Notes: generated from the letters alone by a model not told the origin. DNA of 64,000 nt from Liolophura sinensis (GCF_032854445.1 NC_088295.1:33469385-33533384), one strand, 5' to 3'; positions 34,375-45,784 are shown, counted from the stretch's first letter. A program made the numbers and translations.

Positions 34375-35079
34375 ATGTCTATTCACCAGCTGTGCGGGAT
34401 GTTCGCAGTTGTTTTTGTAGGCAACATCGTTATGGTGTTATATATCTTAGAAATTCGTGACCAGGAATTAAAAGATCTAAAACAGCGATGTGAAACGTTC
34501 AGGCGGGCGGCCATGACTGACTTGTTAACAGGTCTTCATAACAGACGCTACATAAAAGAGGAATGGCTTCCCAGGATCAGTAACTCTGGAGATAACCGAG
34601 AGCAAGCTCTGGTGTGTTTAATAGACGTCGATAATTTCAAGTGGTTCAACGATGCCCATTCATACCACACAGGGGACAGAGTATTAATAAGGGTGGGAAG
34701 GCACATTAGGAAGCAGTCCTGTTCAGGAGACAGCATTATCCGATGGGGAGGGGATGAGTTTGTATGGGTGATCACATCTCCAAACCAAATCAACATATCA
34801 TCTTGGGAAACGACGTTCAATTATCATGATGGTAACGGTACTCTGGTAGAGTCTGGGTTTGGAAAAAATTCCCAAGGATCGCCATGGATTCCACACAAGG
34901 TTGAGGAACAAGTTTCGGAATGTAAGGGTTTAACTTGCTCCGACAAAAATGAATTCCATGTATCGTTGTCTGTCGGTTGTTCACTGCTTGGGGGATCCTG
35001 GAAAAATACATTTGCTCGATGTGATGACGCCCTAAAGAGAAGCAAACGGCTAGGCAAACGTCGAGTGACTATTCTCTGA
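34375..35079 (+). CDS. Membrane-anchored GGDEF-domain protein (putative diguanylate cyclase)
   Basis: Intronless frame of 234 aa, with an in-frame TGA three codons before the ATG. Residues 8-26 form one transmembrane helix, 27-47 a charged linker helix, and 48-234 a complete GGDEF fold: DLLTGLHNRR (49-58), DVDNFKWFND (84-93, with the metal-binding Asp), RWGGDEFVW (123-131, intact signature), SLSVGCS (197-203) and CDDALKRSKRLGKRRV (216-231). Enzymes of this family condense two GTP into cyclic di-GMP. Oddities: the GH of the NDxxGHxxGD motif reads SY; the inhibitory I-site RxxD reads CSGD, so Arg is lost; and about 68 residues separate GGDEF from SVG, much longer than usual. Host repeat R2 lies 0.6 kb upstream, so contamination is unlikely. 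I infer horizontal acquisition from bacteria or an ancient retained gene. Activity is plausible, not proven. Confidence 0.9.
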   Translation: MSIHQLCGMFAVVFVGNIVMVLYILEIRDQELKDLKQRCETFRRAAMTDLLTGLHNRRYIKEEWLPRISNSGDNREQALVCLIDVDNFKWFNDAHSYHTGDRVLIRVGRHIRKQSCSGDSIIRWGGDEFVWVITSPNQINISSWETTFNYHDGNGTLVESGFGKNSQGSPWIPHKVEEQVSECKGLTCSDKNEFHVSLSVGCSLLGGSWKNTFARCDDALKRSKRLGKRRVTIL

Positions 35080-36105
35080 CAATCACTAAATGACCGTGAT
35101 TCAGGGCTTTCATATTCATGGTCATGCCTTTATCTGATTAATAATGATGCTGCATACAATGCCCTTTTAGCAACTTGCAACCGAGTTCATTTTAAAAAAG
35201 GAAATATTCTCAAAATATTAAAGTCTTCCCGACCATGATTTTTGCTCAAAGGTCTATATGGTTAAGAAAACCCCACGACAAAAGATATTTTCACATAGAA
35301 TAGATTGATGTACACTTTACCTAAAATGATCACATAATTAGCAGGCAATAGAAATTACAAGAAAATACTCAAAAAGTTTTCAGGCAATAATTTAGAGATT
35401 CACCTTTCCGGCCTGCTACAAATCGTCTGTTTTTAATGTTAAAAAAAAAAAATTCAGCTTACGTTGAGCCCACATTGGAGAACTAATTGTATTTAGTGTC
35501 TCGGGGTCAGCAACACCTCCCACTTTATTTGGCTTTTTAGCGAGGAACCCCAAAATCTCTCAGTGTAGTGAAATCATTCTTAATTACAATAAGACAATAA
35601 ACAAGATTGGCCTCGTCCAGAGAAAAATGAACCCAGATCATACCAATGAGCTCTCACTCATCAAAAACGATTGCATGATTAAATATTACGCTCACCGGGT
35701 TAATCTACCGCTGACGATCACTCAGATACATAATGGCAGTATATCTATATATACACTCGGTATAATGTGAGTATTTGTCTTACACTAAGCTGAACACTAA
35801 GATCCAAACACTAAGCAACAAAACTTGCCTAGTTCTCTGTTCTCTGATGGATCTTCTATCTAGACTTACATGATACCAGCTTACAAATATTGATTTGAAT
35901 GCTTATATTTTGTTTTGCATTATGTAAATTGTAAGACCCATTGTATGTGCACGTTATATTAGCAAAATGTTTAGCAGGATTACTATCCTTGCCATTGGCC
36001 ATGAATAACGAAAAATGGAACAAGAGGCTTGCGAAAGTTTGGACATTATAACTTAATGCCAAATCGTTTTTGTCTTTATTTGTGATACTTTATAACAACT
36101 GATTG
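35080..36105. other. Downstream flank of the GGDEF gene
   Basis: Non-coding. A 12-A run lies at about 35441 and an AATAAA at 35596-35601. Either could mark the transcript end. No other gene seen. Confidence 0.4.
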
Positions 36106-36258
36106 TTAAAATGGCTTATATCCACAAGTATAAACTTGCGACTGGGTCTCACAGACGTCAGACCAAGTCACCATATACGACGTGTTCCGAGAACCCGATA
36201 TTACGAAAATATTTCGTCCGTTGCAAATATCTTGTTCTGTAGTAAAATTAAAGCAATT
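36106..36258 (-). other. Candidate Cys-rich terminal exon
   Basis: On the minus strand an acceptor (TTTTACTACAG) precedes a frame with EQDICNGRNIFVISGSRNTS and VTWSDVCETQSQVYTCGYKP, ending in a stop at about 36108. It lies downstream of the Ig-like exon at 36.6 kb on the same strand and could be its last exon. Confidence 0.3.
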
Positions 36259-36549
36259 TGAGAAACAGCTCTCCGATTTGTTGAAATAAACACTCACTCA
36301 CTTGAACACAACATCAGAGGAAGACAAAACATTACCTCAAGCTTACCATCAGTGTTTTCACAAATAACGGGGTCCAGTTGAAGACTACAGCTCATGCGGA
36401 CATTCATCTAAGCTGCGGTTATATTGGATACTGTGTCCCATTGGTAGGGACACGGGGTTTAGAAACGAGTTAAAACTAGGGTAGCAAACAATTCCAACCA
36501 AACGCTACTAATAATACTTCTACCTGTATTTGGTCGCATATATCCTACC

Positions 36550-36745
36550 AATCTGTGACATGAACTTTGGCGAACTCCTTTGTGGTCTAGCTGTACTTCC
36601 ATCGGCGATGCACACGTATGTCCCTGAGTAGCAGGGCCTGATATCCGTCAGTGTGAAGTTTGTCAGCGGGGACACTATATCCCCTGTATCTCTTCTCCAA
36701 ATCGCTTCATTTCCTGGATTTGCCTCATCTGTAACATTTTCCAGA
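36550..36745 (-). pseudogene. Ig-domain exon, minus-strand copy
   Basis: Encodes WRRDTGDIVSPLTNFTLTDI and then SGTYVCIADGSTARP, the typical end of an Ig V/I-type domain with the second cysteine, followed by a donor (GATTG|GTAGGA). It is homologous to the plus-strand copy at 46.5 kb. The Asp-Ser of the usual DSGTYxC reads YSGTYVC. I cannot tell whether it is functional. Confidence 0.55.
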
Positions 36746-36779
36746 CGTTTTTACGCCTTTACTGCCGGGATTTTCGAGC

Positions 36780-37090
36780 TGCAGAGCATGAAGTACTAGA
36801 TGTGTAAAATCTCCAGTACAGAGTGACTTTTGAGGTGAGATGGTTCATGTTGCTAAAATAAGCCTTACATAAAGAGATTGTCATGATAATGTGGATGTCA
36901 TCCGCGATGATGTATCATCACGAGTTGTCTGAGGTCGGCCTGTAATAACAACCGTGCTCGGAAAAGGGTATTTTGAATGTAAACAGTGAAAGTATTTCAT
37001 GTGGATATACGCTGAATATACGAACCATCGTATACGGAGATATAAAGAGTACCTCTGTGTCAGGTTGGAAATATATATTCATATCTCACA
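36780..37090 (+). repeat. Segmental duplicate of 44355-44680
   Basis: Shares gatgtgtaaaatc, ttttgaggtgagatggttca, aagtcggcctg-type blocks and a final run to atatattc with 44.4-44.7 kb, in direct orientation. Confidence 0.6.
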
Positions 37091-37527
37091 ATCTGAAGAC
37101 AACTCTAGTCTTCTGACTGGTTAATCTGTCTTGGATAAGCGTCCGCATTCGCCGAAAAGGTGAGGAATACATTCTAACGCTTTGGATACTTTTTTTCTGA
37201 ATACCTACGAAGTCACGGACGCCGGCTGAAAGCAACGATGGTCGACAGTGTACTAGTCAATAACTTTCGTGCCTTCGTTTTCGAAAGAGCTCTTATGATT
37301 CAGCAGTTAAAATAACACCATGTGGAAAACTTCTCGTAATACGTTTCTGAGACAATTGAATTACACACCCATTAAAACTGCATCGACAATTGCCATTAGC
37401 ACTTCACCGATATCATATCAACTAAAGTCAGGCCTCTTGCTCTTCTGCCATCATGATGTCGGTCTCAGTCGCACATTGACACAAGCGTGTGTGTTGGCTA
37501 AAGGGCCGGTATTGCTTCAAGGAGAGG

Positions 37528-37585
37528 GTGAGTGCTTGAGGTTTAACGTCGTACTCAACAATTTTTCAGTCATATGACGACGATA
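37528..37585 (-). mobile_element. Family B SINE 3' fragment
   Basis: gagtgcttgaggtttaacgtcgtactcaac and the following tcatatgacgacga match the B tail. Confidence 0.65.
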
Positions 37586-37729
37586 CTTCAAGGAAAGTTG
37601 CCCGTAAAGTTCTTTGTGATGAATTCGGTATACCAGCGTTTTGCGTGGAATAAGGCCCGATTCTTCTGGCGCGTAGTGATAGTGATCTTCTCAACAAAAT
37701 ATCAGGCCGCATTCCCACGCAACACGCCG

Positions 37730-38130
37730 GTATGACTTAAGATATTGAATGATACTGAACGTACATGTATGTTAGCTAAACCAAAGCAGCGACGACAGCG
37801 TGATACATAATAATGAATACAAGGATGTATTGTTTGGACTATAGGTTGGTAAGAGAATAGGCCTTTAACCACTACTAATTGAGCAATTCTAGACCGGTGA
37901 CGTCTAATGAATTGCAATTAACATCACTGCATGTTTTTACCTAATTCTGGTCAAGCCATGGTGCTAGGGCCCGTCTAAGTTGCTACTATTTATGCATTTA
38001 CATGAATAGTTAGAATAAAACCCTGATTGAGGTAAATTGACAAGAGGCCGTATTTCACATGTTACGTGTGACCATTTCCCAGCTATCACACTTTCGTCGA
38101 TGCTCTGGTTTTACTCTCTATGCTGCACGT
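37730..38130. repeat. Inverted pair of R1 copies
   Basis: 37730-37870 carries R1 in minus orientation (aaaccaaagcagcgacgaca). 37885-38130 carries it in plus orientation (ttcgtcgatgctctggtttt). The minus part recurs at 44805-44925. Confidence 0.6.
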
Positions 38131-38177
38131 CTCTCTATGCTGTACGTCTTCAATTACATGATTTCTTCCCAACCTAA

Positions 38178-38225
38178 TGCTGTGAAATATTCTTACGTAC
38201 GGCGTAAAGCCCCGATAAAAAATAA
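38178..38225 (+). mobile_element. Family A SINE 3' fragment
   Basis: gtgaaatattcttacgtacg followed by gcgtaaagccccgataaaaa. Confidence 0.5.
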
Positions 38226-38734
38226 ATTTGTTAATATTATTATTATTTATTGAGCTTAAAGGAAAATAACTCTAAATTTTATGTCGGCTTCACTAAATAG
38301 ACCGTTTAAAACTATGCATAAATATACTTTCAATTATTTTTTTAGATTTTTGTGATAAGAGTTAAAGGCGCTCAAACATTTAAATTTAAAGGTGGGATTT
38401 ATGGACCATACTACCAGAGGTTAGGAACTCTGAAGTCACGGGAAGTTTATCCAACTCTAATCACGACACTGAATGTTGAAATACCTCTTTTTACACATGA
38501 GTAAAAAGATTACTGAAATAATGTTTTCAAAAATTCATTCCTTTTGGTGAACATTAGGTAAAAAAGGTGAGGTGACATCAGAGTTCCTAGATACCGTCAA
38601 TACGGTTTATAAAGCCCACCGTAGTATTCAAATATTTGAATGCCTTTCAACATGTCTTTAAAAAATCTAAAAAAATAAATGAAAGTATTTTTACGCATAG
38701 TTTCCTTTATATTTCAGCTTTCTTTAATTTTAAG

Positions 38735-38935
38735 CTATGGTGCTGAGAGGTGTAAGTTATTACTTTTATAGAATAATACCCTAACTGAGGTAAAATGACA
38801 AAAGGCTGGGTTTTACCGGTTATGTGTGACCATTTTGCCAACACTGCTCGCTGCTCTGGTTTTCTCTCTGTGCTGTCGTCCTTTATATCACACCAATTTA
38901 GTTCATAGCATCATCGGACAGATCAAAATGTCTTC
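38735..38935 (+). repeat. R1 copy
   Basis: Order of agctatggtgctgagagg, gaggtaaaatgacaaaaggc and gctgctctggttttctctct as in other R1 copies. Confidence 0.65.
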
Positions 38936-39202
38936 TAAATCTTATTCCAGATGAACCATAACTAGTCTCCAAAACTAGATTATTGTATATACGAATATAC
39001 AAAACATACAATGCTGACATGGGACAAATTTTTCTTTTAAATAAGTGGTCTCAATATGGCCCATCGGTAACACTAGAACACTGAATAATAGAAAATCAAC
39101 TAGAATTGTCTCGCGCAGTCCTTACAGTTAGTGTTAATATAAGACGAATACAAGAGGGATACATAAAACATACCAAACCGACAACACTCGCCTCAAGAAA
39201 AT

Positions 39203-39365
39203 TTTTTATTTATCTATTTGATTGGTGTTTTACGCCGTACTCAAGAATATTTCACTTATACGATGGCGGCCAGCATTATGGTGGGTGGAAACCGGGCACA
39301 GCCCGGGGGAAACCCACGACCATCCGCAGGTTGCGCCTCAACAAAATACCGACAGGATTTCGCCA
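39203..39365 (-). mobile_element. Family A SINE
   Basis: Well-conserved tail and centre (gtgttttacgccgtactcaa, then gatggcggccagcattatgg, then cacagcccgggggaaaccca); truncated before the head. Confidence 0.9.
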
Positions 39366-39704
39366 CTAAGAAGTTAAAAAATCCTGTCCTGCCATTACCA
39401 TGTACGATCTCTTCATAAAGACCACATTTGCTAAAACCGTACCTTAAATGGCACTGCTGGATAAACTGTGACTGTGACTAACGTTCCGTTAGAGAGATAA
39501 AAGAATTGAAATCGCATTATATTTAACACGACTTAAAGAAAATTGGATTTCTTGGCTTAAACTGTCGGACATTGGACACGGTTTATTAAATCTGCAATAA
39601 CAATTTATCATTTAGGCTAGGACTAAATCACACGGGAAAATCAACGGTATATGGTAAATTACTTTATCCTGTGCGATCTCAATCTATGCATCGGAACAGA
39701 GATT

Positions 39705-40005
39705 CACATAGGCCTACCAGCCGTCAACCATTAAGGACGTTCCAGATCAGTAATCGCCAGGTAAATTCCCAAAACGACGTATATCACAAACCACCACAGA
39801 ACTAAGTAAGCACATAATGTATGAAAATGGGATGGAATCATTCACAGAAAATCAGTCATCAAGGGACAATGATGTTGAAATGACGCAAGCTATGTTCTAA
39901 GCGACTTGGTTAAATCAGTATTCAAACTGTGTACCTTGCTCGAACATAAGTTGTCGATAATAAAATAGGTATCTCAGCTGCGCTTTGATTGCATATTTTC
40001 ATATC
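39705..40005 (-). repeat. R2 copy
   Basis: accagccgtcaaccattaag at one end, ataagttgtcgataataaaa and gctttgattgca at the other. Confidence 0.7.
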
Positions 40006-42086
40006 TTCAACCTGTTCAAATAGACACAGTCATGAAGCAGAGCGCCAGAGATTCTGGACGATCTGTTCATATTTATTGAGACTTTCCTGTAGCGTTGATA
40101 TTTTGATTTTTTCACATTGTATCATGTTCTGTGTGAAAAATCACATATAACCAGTAGAAAAAATCGAAATATATTCAGGTACTTTTGAACAAGAGCTCAT
40201 CCTGAGTATGGAATAATACTGAATTCCTCGTGAATACTTAAGTCATGAATAAAAAAATAAAAGAAATATTTATTGCCCCGTAATCATCCATATAACGAAC
40301 AAGAAAACAAACTCATCATTCCAATGCTTGAAATTCACCCAATCTGTTAGCATGCTTTCAGTTCACACATCTTAATACCTCTTTTATACTTTTACCCATA
40401 TGCTCCAGGGAATAAATCTCAGCAAAGCTACATAAAATGTTCTCTTAATACAGTTTCAGCACTGCAGAGCTTATATAAAGTACTTTACATATTTCAAGAC
40501 CCATCGACCAATCAATGACCGCCATGGCTCATACAATAGTAAGAGGAATGTACGTCCACATAACTTTGTGCCGTGTGTCATGAATGTTGTGTGTAATAAC
40601 TGTATGCAGCATTAATCAAATAACCTTAGTTCAACAACTCAGTTGAGTTAAGCAATGAAGCATATAATAACACGACTTTACAAATTTGATCTTTATGCCA
40701 CGTGGTGGAGTGCCGCCAATTCATTGATGATTCTGCCTTTTGGCACTGCGATTTTGAGAAGCGAGTTAGCAGCAATCGAAGACATCAACCTTGTCTTTAC
40801 AACAGCCAAGATTTTTTCACCTATATCCAAGTCCTATATTAATGCAGTCAGTTTCATGAGTAAATAAAACCAGGATAAGCCGCCATGGGCAAGTTACTGC
40901 TGACGTTTAGCTTTAATACACAAATATACACACCATATTGCTGTACTAAAAGTGGTCTCCATGGAATGATACATTAGGCAAACAGCGACGTATCTCATTT
41001 ATGTGGAGGGGGCCGAAAGCAAAATGCTCGTGCCGTAGTACGAAGAGGGAGGCATTAATGCTTTGAAAGTGCCCTCTGTTGTCACATTGTCACATCATTT
41101 TCGGCTGAGTCGTATCAGGATAGTCTAGAAGCAAAATGCTAATGTTCAGAGTACGAAGAGGGAAGCGTTTTAGAATTCACCGGCATGTGTCACAAGTTAT
41201 AATGGACAATACACAAAGGATAAAGCGTATAGAAGAAAGGGTTAGACAACTTGACACAACGCACGACACTAAGCAAGCCTAATGCAACATGACAGAATGG
41301 AATTTTGGCGGACATCCCCCTCCATGCTTATGTTTTGTACCAGGCGAAATTTTGGAGGAACTCACACCTACATATCTTTCCATTCAGGTATTTGTTAGCC
41401 ACCATGGTGCGGCTTTTCAACGCCTTGTCTCGGATGACAACCTGCTGATGAGTTCTACATTGTCTACAACATGCGATTTCACAGTACCACTGACACCTGG
41501 GTGGTTTTTCCATCTTGCGCTTCTCTGAGGAACATGTTACTGTGATGTGTCACCCTCCTTACCAAGGTTGGTAGATGCTGTGAAAACCACAGGTTGTTCG
41601 GCATGTGGTGCTGTCACAAAAGAAAAAGTGAACAACAAGACACGATATACTGCTATATTGATTTTCTGTGACTATGGATCTGTCTTGAAACTCACTTTTT
41701 CTATGATATGTGGACATTAAAAATTCCGCATCGTAGCGCGGTCGAATATATGGACCCGTATATATCAGGTAACTTGAACTTGTCATAAGACTTGTCATAA
41801 ATTGCAAGTGCCTAAAAATGCAAGAATCAAACTGTGGTTAGCATATTGTTCTGCCCTAATGAATCGGTGTTCAAATTTTACACTTCCTAGAGCAAATCAT
41901 TTTAACTGTAGTTGTGTTGAATTGTTAACACGTATTAAGACCCTTTGTAAGTATGGGCCCTGGGCTAGTTTATTCACGGTAGTCGTGGAAAATAAGGCTT
42001 AAGTTTACAGACAACACTTACTCTATTCAAAAACATGTCTTTTTGTCAGTTTTAAATGTTGAAACTGTTTAAAAAGAATATCTTAC

Positions 42087-45000
42087 ATGAGTGGCACCGT
42101 ATCCAGGCTCGATTTCCTTAGCGGATATATTTTCTCTCCCATTAAGCAGTCTTCGAATCGAGTTTCCTTTACGTCGGAAATCAGCAGACAACACATATCC
42201 AGTAGACATCGAGTTGTAATAATAGCTCGGGAAAGCCTCTTTGAAGTACATCTCACCTCTAAAACAGTTCCGATCTACCATCAGAATACATGGGGCGCCT
42301 TTTGAAGTGAAAGGCCTCTAACTGGATAAGCAATCGCAATATTATTAAACAACAAATCAGAATAAATGAAAAAAAAATATGTTTAATAAACACAGAATGC
42401 ATTCAATAAGTAATATATGCTCTCCCCTAATAGTGGTACCAATGGTGACACCAAATTAAGAGGTCAACGTCCAGTTGTAATCCTAACTGTGTCATCATAA
42501 TCCTGACATTCTATCTCATGGTATTATGTGGCTGCACATGACAGCCTAATATACCCCCCCTCCCACCCCCCACCTCTTTTCCCAATTTTTCTACAGCTGA
42601 TTCTCGTGGGGAAATAGATATTTTTAAATCATTTTTCATTTTGAAATACAAAATCGCAAAGATTGATCGCATAATCGTTAAATTACCCTGAGGTGAAAAT
42701 ACGCGTTATATATCTGGACTTCTTGGGACCCTAGGGAGGGCATCATTCAGATTCAGTAGAGAATATTTCACTTATACTGTGACTTTGGCATCATTTTATA
42801 CTTTATCTTTAATACTACGATCGTGATCTTACATTCAACTGAGGCCTGCGATCCCTTTGTGCATTCATCGCCAGATAACTAGAAGTCAATCAACCTGTGC
42901 TTGGTGCTTGGTCTCGGTATTATCCCACCAGAAAATAATAAAAATTCGAGATCATGGAGAAACCTTAAAGCAAAGATCAATCGTAAAAAGAATCCCTAGA
43001 GTAAAAAAAAATGATAATTTTTTATAATAATAAGTCACCAACCTAGATCACATATTACTCCGACCATCCTCTTGTCAGTACAGGCGGTGTTTCTCCATGG
43101 CCTATATATACAATCTGATGTGAAATTTCCCTGGCAGGAGACGAGCTCGTGTCACACTTTTCTCTCTCCCAGTGGAAACGTTCTGAATACCACCCAGTAT
43201 ACTATTGTTGATGCTTATGTTTCAGTGCCTATTCCGTTCTCAAGAATAGTACATGTGCGAGTACAGCTGCACTTGTACCATTACTGGTCCAGAGGAACCA
43301 GCTGGAACTGTTTTATAACTGGTCCAACCAAACAAGATAGAGTAATGTCTTAATGCAACAGACGAACCAGATGTAGGTGTGTTTTATCAGGGATCTGTAG
43401 TTTTGCCTGTGGTGTATAAAATAACGTATGTTGCATCCCACATCAAACATTCGTTTTAACCTAACTATACCGTAAAGAAATGACATAACAAAATATCACA
43501 AACAAATGTCATCATATTACCCAGAAGAGCCGAGTTTCTTCGTGACGTATTTTCCTGTTTTTTATTGGTGGAACCATTCGGTACATCACAAATATACAAT
43601 ACTTCAATCTGACCATTAAATTCAAGAAGGAAGCGTTACACGTTGAAGCCGGGTTGCTTGCAGACTGAGCGGTGTTATCTTGGTCCCAATATGAGTCACA
43701 CAACCGACCCAACTTGCCCTGTCAGTAGATGGAGACTGTCCCTTGAGACGGCGGCTTCCTCCGAGCAGAACGATATCCCCTTCCTTGGAATATAGCCTCA
43801 CTGGCAATTAACACATACAAGGATACAGTTATTGTCATTTTCCGTGTTATGTTCCTCTTATTTGAACATAATAAATTTTCGAGATATTTTAGTATCACAA
43901 CACACAGTATAGTAAGTAATAGTACACACAGTAATAGTAATTCAAAATGAACGGAGATCTTTCCATCCTTTCCTGCTTTGGAATAACTATCAGCACTATC
44001 CCAGCCAAGTTAAGTTTTAGTGTTTTCTTCTAATAGGTCGATCTAATATTTCTAGTTACGCATCTTTGGACAGCTGTAAAGACACCAGACAGGACACCTC
44101 ACATAATCATAGTGTACTAGCACTTCAACGACCAGAAACCAGACCTAACAATCACACACACAGACTGGGTGCTGACCAGACACCAGATATAACGCCAAGG
44201 ATCCATGACGTATTTTCACTTCCAGGATTGGCGGTAATGGTTTATTTAGTCTTCTACAACGGTGACATAGAGATGTTCGGTGACTTTGGGGCAATCCAAT
44301 AATGTCGCAACACCACTTCGGCACTTTGATGTTAGACAGTGTCAGTGCATGGTGGATCTCTCACTGGATGTGTAAAATCACTAGTCATGAAATGAATCGG
44401 TTTACTGAGTGAATTTTGAGGTGAGATGATTCATGTTGCTACTATTAACATATATTATCATAATACACTGTGTGATGCGCGATGATGCTCCTGTTATCCG
44501 AAGTCGGCCTGTCGTACACTCCAAGCTTGAAGCAAATGTTTCCCTAGTACAGGACGCTTTCACTGTAAATACTGAAAGTAGTTCATATTTTCTGAGTTCA
44601 GAAGGATGCATATAGACGAACCACCTTGTACGGAAAATATAGCGTGCCTCAGTATCACCTTGTTAATATATATTCCTTTATTTTATAGCTAAATAAATGC
44701 GGTCCAATGAAGTTACTGTCTCGTCCAGAACGAATTCTCAACACAAGGAATCGTGCAGTACCACTCAATAATGTACAAAACACTTCAAAATATCCTGATA
44801 ATATTAAATGATAATGTATGTTAGCCGATCCAAAGCAGCAGCGACAGTGTGATAATTAATGTGATAATGAATCCAAAAACGCAGGCTTGGACCAGGGTGG
44901 CATGAGAATAGGCCTACGTAAGTACAGGGATTCTCACACTCAGCTTTATAATCATTTAGTTCATAGACATCAAATGACAGGCACATCGCACGGATAGAAT

Positions 45001-45784
45001 CTGGACAAAGCCAAACCCCGCTTCGGTGGCATAGTGGTTAGAGTTTCCGCCTCGAAGTCGGGAGACCCGGGATGAAACACACATCGGGTCATACCAAAGA
45101 TTTTTAAAATAGTATTTGTTTGTGCCTCGCTTTGTGTTCACCACTAAGAGGTTAGAGCAAGGAAACAATTGTAATGTGATTGGTGTCATGTCATTTTTGG
45201 TGTCTTCGGCATGATACTTCAGTGGCGGTAGCACTTTGGGCTTGCCTTGCCACAAGAAAACACAGTATATGTACATCGCCATACATCGCCATATGATTGA
45301 AAAATCGTAAACGTAAAACACCAAGCATACATATATACAAACCCGAACATACAATAAACATCGGGGACGACTCCTTTGCGAATGGTTTTCCCATCCCTCT
45401 GGTTGTAAACTACACACGAGATACGCTTCCCCGAGTACCATCGTTTGGCGATGAATATGTAGTCCTGGATCACATTGAACCATCCCGTATAATCCTTTTT
45501 GATATTGAATTCCAATTGAATAGCTGACAAGTGGATGGTGGCAGATGATACGTGTGATGTCTTCTAAATGGAAAGAAAACATTAATCTGGCGGCACAGTT
45601 TCATGAGGCTTAACTGCCATTACACCGTATGTTACGGAGATCTGAAGTACACTTACCTTAAGGCTTCTTAATTCTAAGTACTCTTCGTGAAATTGACTCG
45701 TCGCCATGACAGTTACGTTAAAAGGGCTGTGTGAAAATCCACACTGGTAAAGTACGTCGCGTGCAATGGCGTCAAATAATTCTT
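42087..45784 (-). CDS. Three splice-compatible exons of an unidentified extracellular-type protein (Ig-like?)
   Basis: Minus-strand exons 45784-45657, 45563-45353 and 42274-42087 join in phases 0 and 1 with good sites (TTTCCATTTAG acceptor, AAG|GTAAGT and CAT|GTAAGA donors) and no stop, giving about 176 residues. The first has DVLYQCGFSHSPFNVTVMA and ends ELRSLK. The second has DYIFIAKRWYSGKRISCVVY. The third has YFKEAFPSYYYNSMSTGYV. The Cys pair and the strand-like spacing suggest an Ig-like beta-domain in exons 1 and 2; I do not recognise the third. Broken SRCR exons lie in its second intron on the same strand. Both ends of the gene are unknown. Confidence 0.45.
43020..43210 (-). pseudogene. 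SRCR second-half exon, pseudogene copy
   Basis: On the minus strand closely resembles the 61.13-kb exon: ccactgggagagagaaaagt, then RPWRNTACTDKRMVGVICDL and a gttggt donor. A TGA stands where the intact exon has Trp in KVWHE, and bases are deleted before the third Cys. Confidence 0.75.
43625..43810 (-). pseudogene. SRCR first-half exon, pseudogene copy
   Basis: Minus-strand copy of the 52.34-kb exon: YSKEGDIVLLGGSRRLKGQS, then TGA in place of the Trp of SIYWKG, then GRLCDSYWDQDNTA. It is about 430 bp from the second-half copy, whereas the intact pair is 8.6 kb apart. Confidence 0.75.
44355..44925 (+). repeat. Duplicated segment plus R1 (-)
   Basis: 44355-44680 matches 36780-37090 in direct orientation. 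44805-44925 matches the R1 segment at 37730-37870. Confidence 0.55.
45013..45325 (+). mobile_element. Family C SINE, full-length
   Basis: Intact tRNA-like head gcttcggtggcatagtggtt with A-box, then tccgcctcgaagtcggga, the body with gtgattggtgtcatgtc, and the tail gaaaaatcgtaaacgtaaaa. It lies directly downstream of the minus-strand exon at 45.35 kb. Confidence 0.85.

Noticed and set aside
34375-35079. GGDEF gene as bacterial contamination
   Set aside because: It is single, flanked on one side by host repeat R2 and a host retroelement relic, with no bacterial neighbours or ribosome-binding site. A chimera in the assembly remains formally possible.
41289-41528. Possible exon (open on both strands, Cys-rich on minus)
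   Set aside because: Splice sites are present only weakly, and no frame links in phase with the 42.09-kb donor and a recognisable domain.
43020-43810. TGA recoding (selenocysteine) in the SRCR copies because both stops are TGA
   Set aside because: The intact gene has Trp (TGG) at both sites; G-to-A decay is simpler, and deletions also disrupt the copies.
44956-45582. 208-codon minus-strand frame
   Set aside because: Runs out of phase through the real-looking exon at 45353-45563 and then through a SINE.
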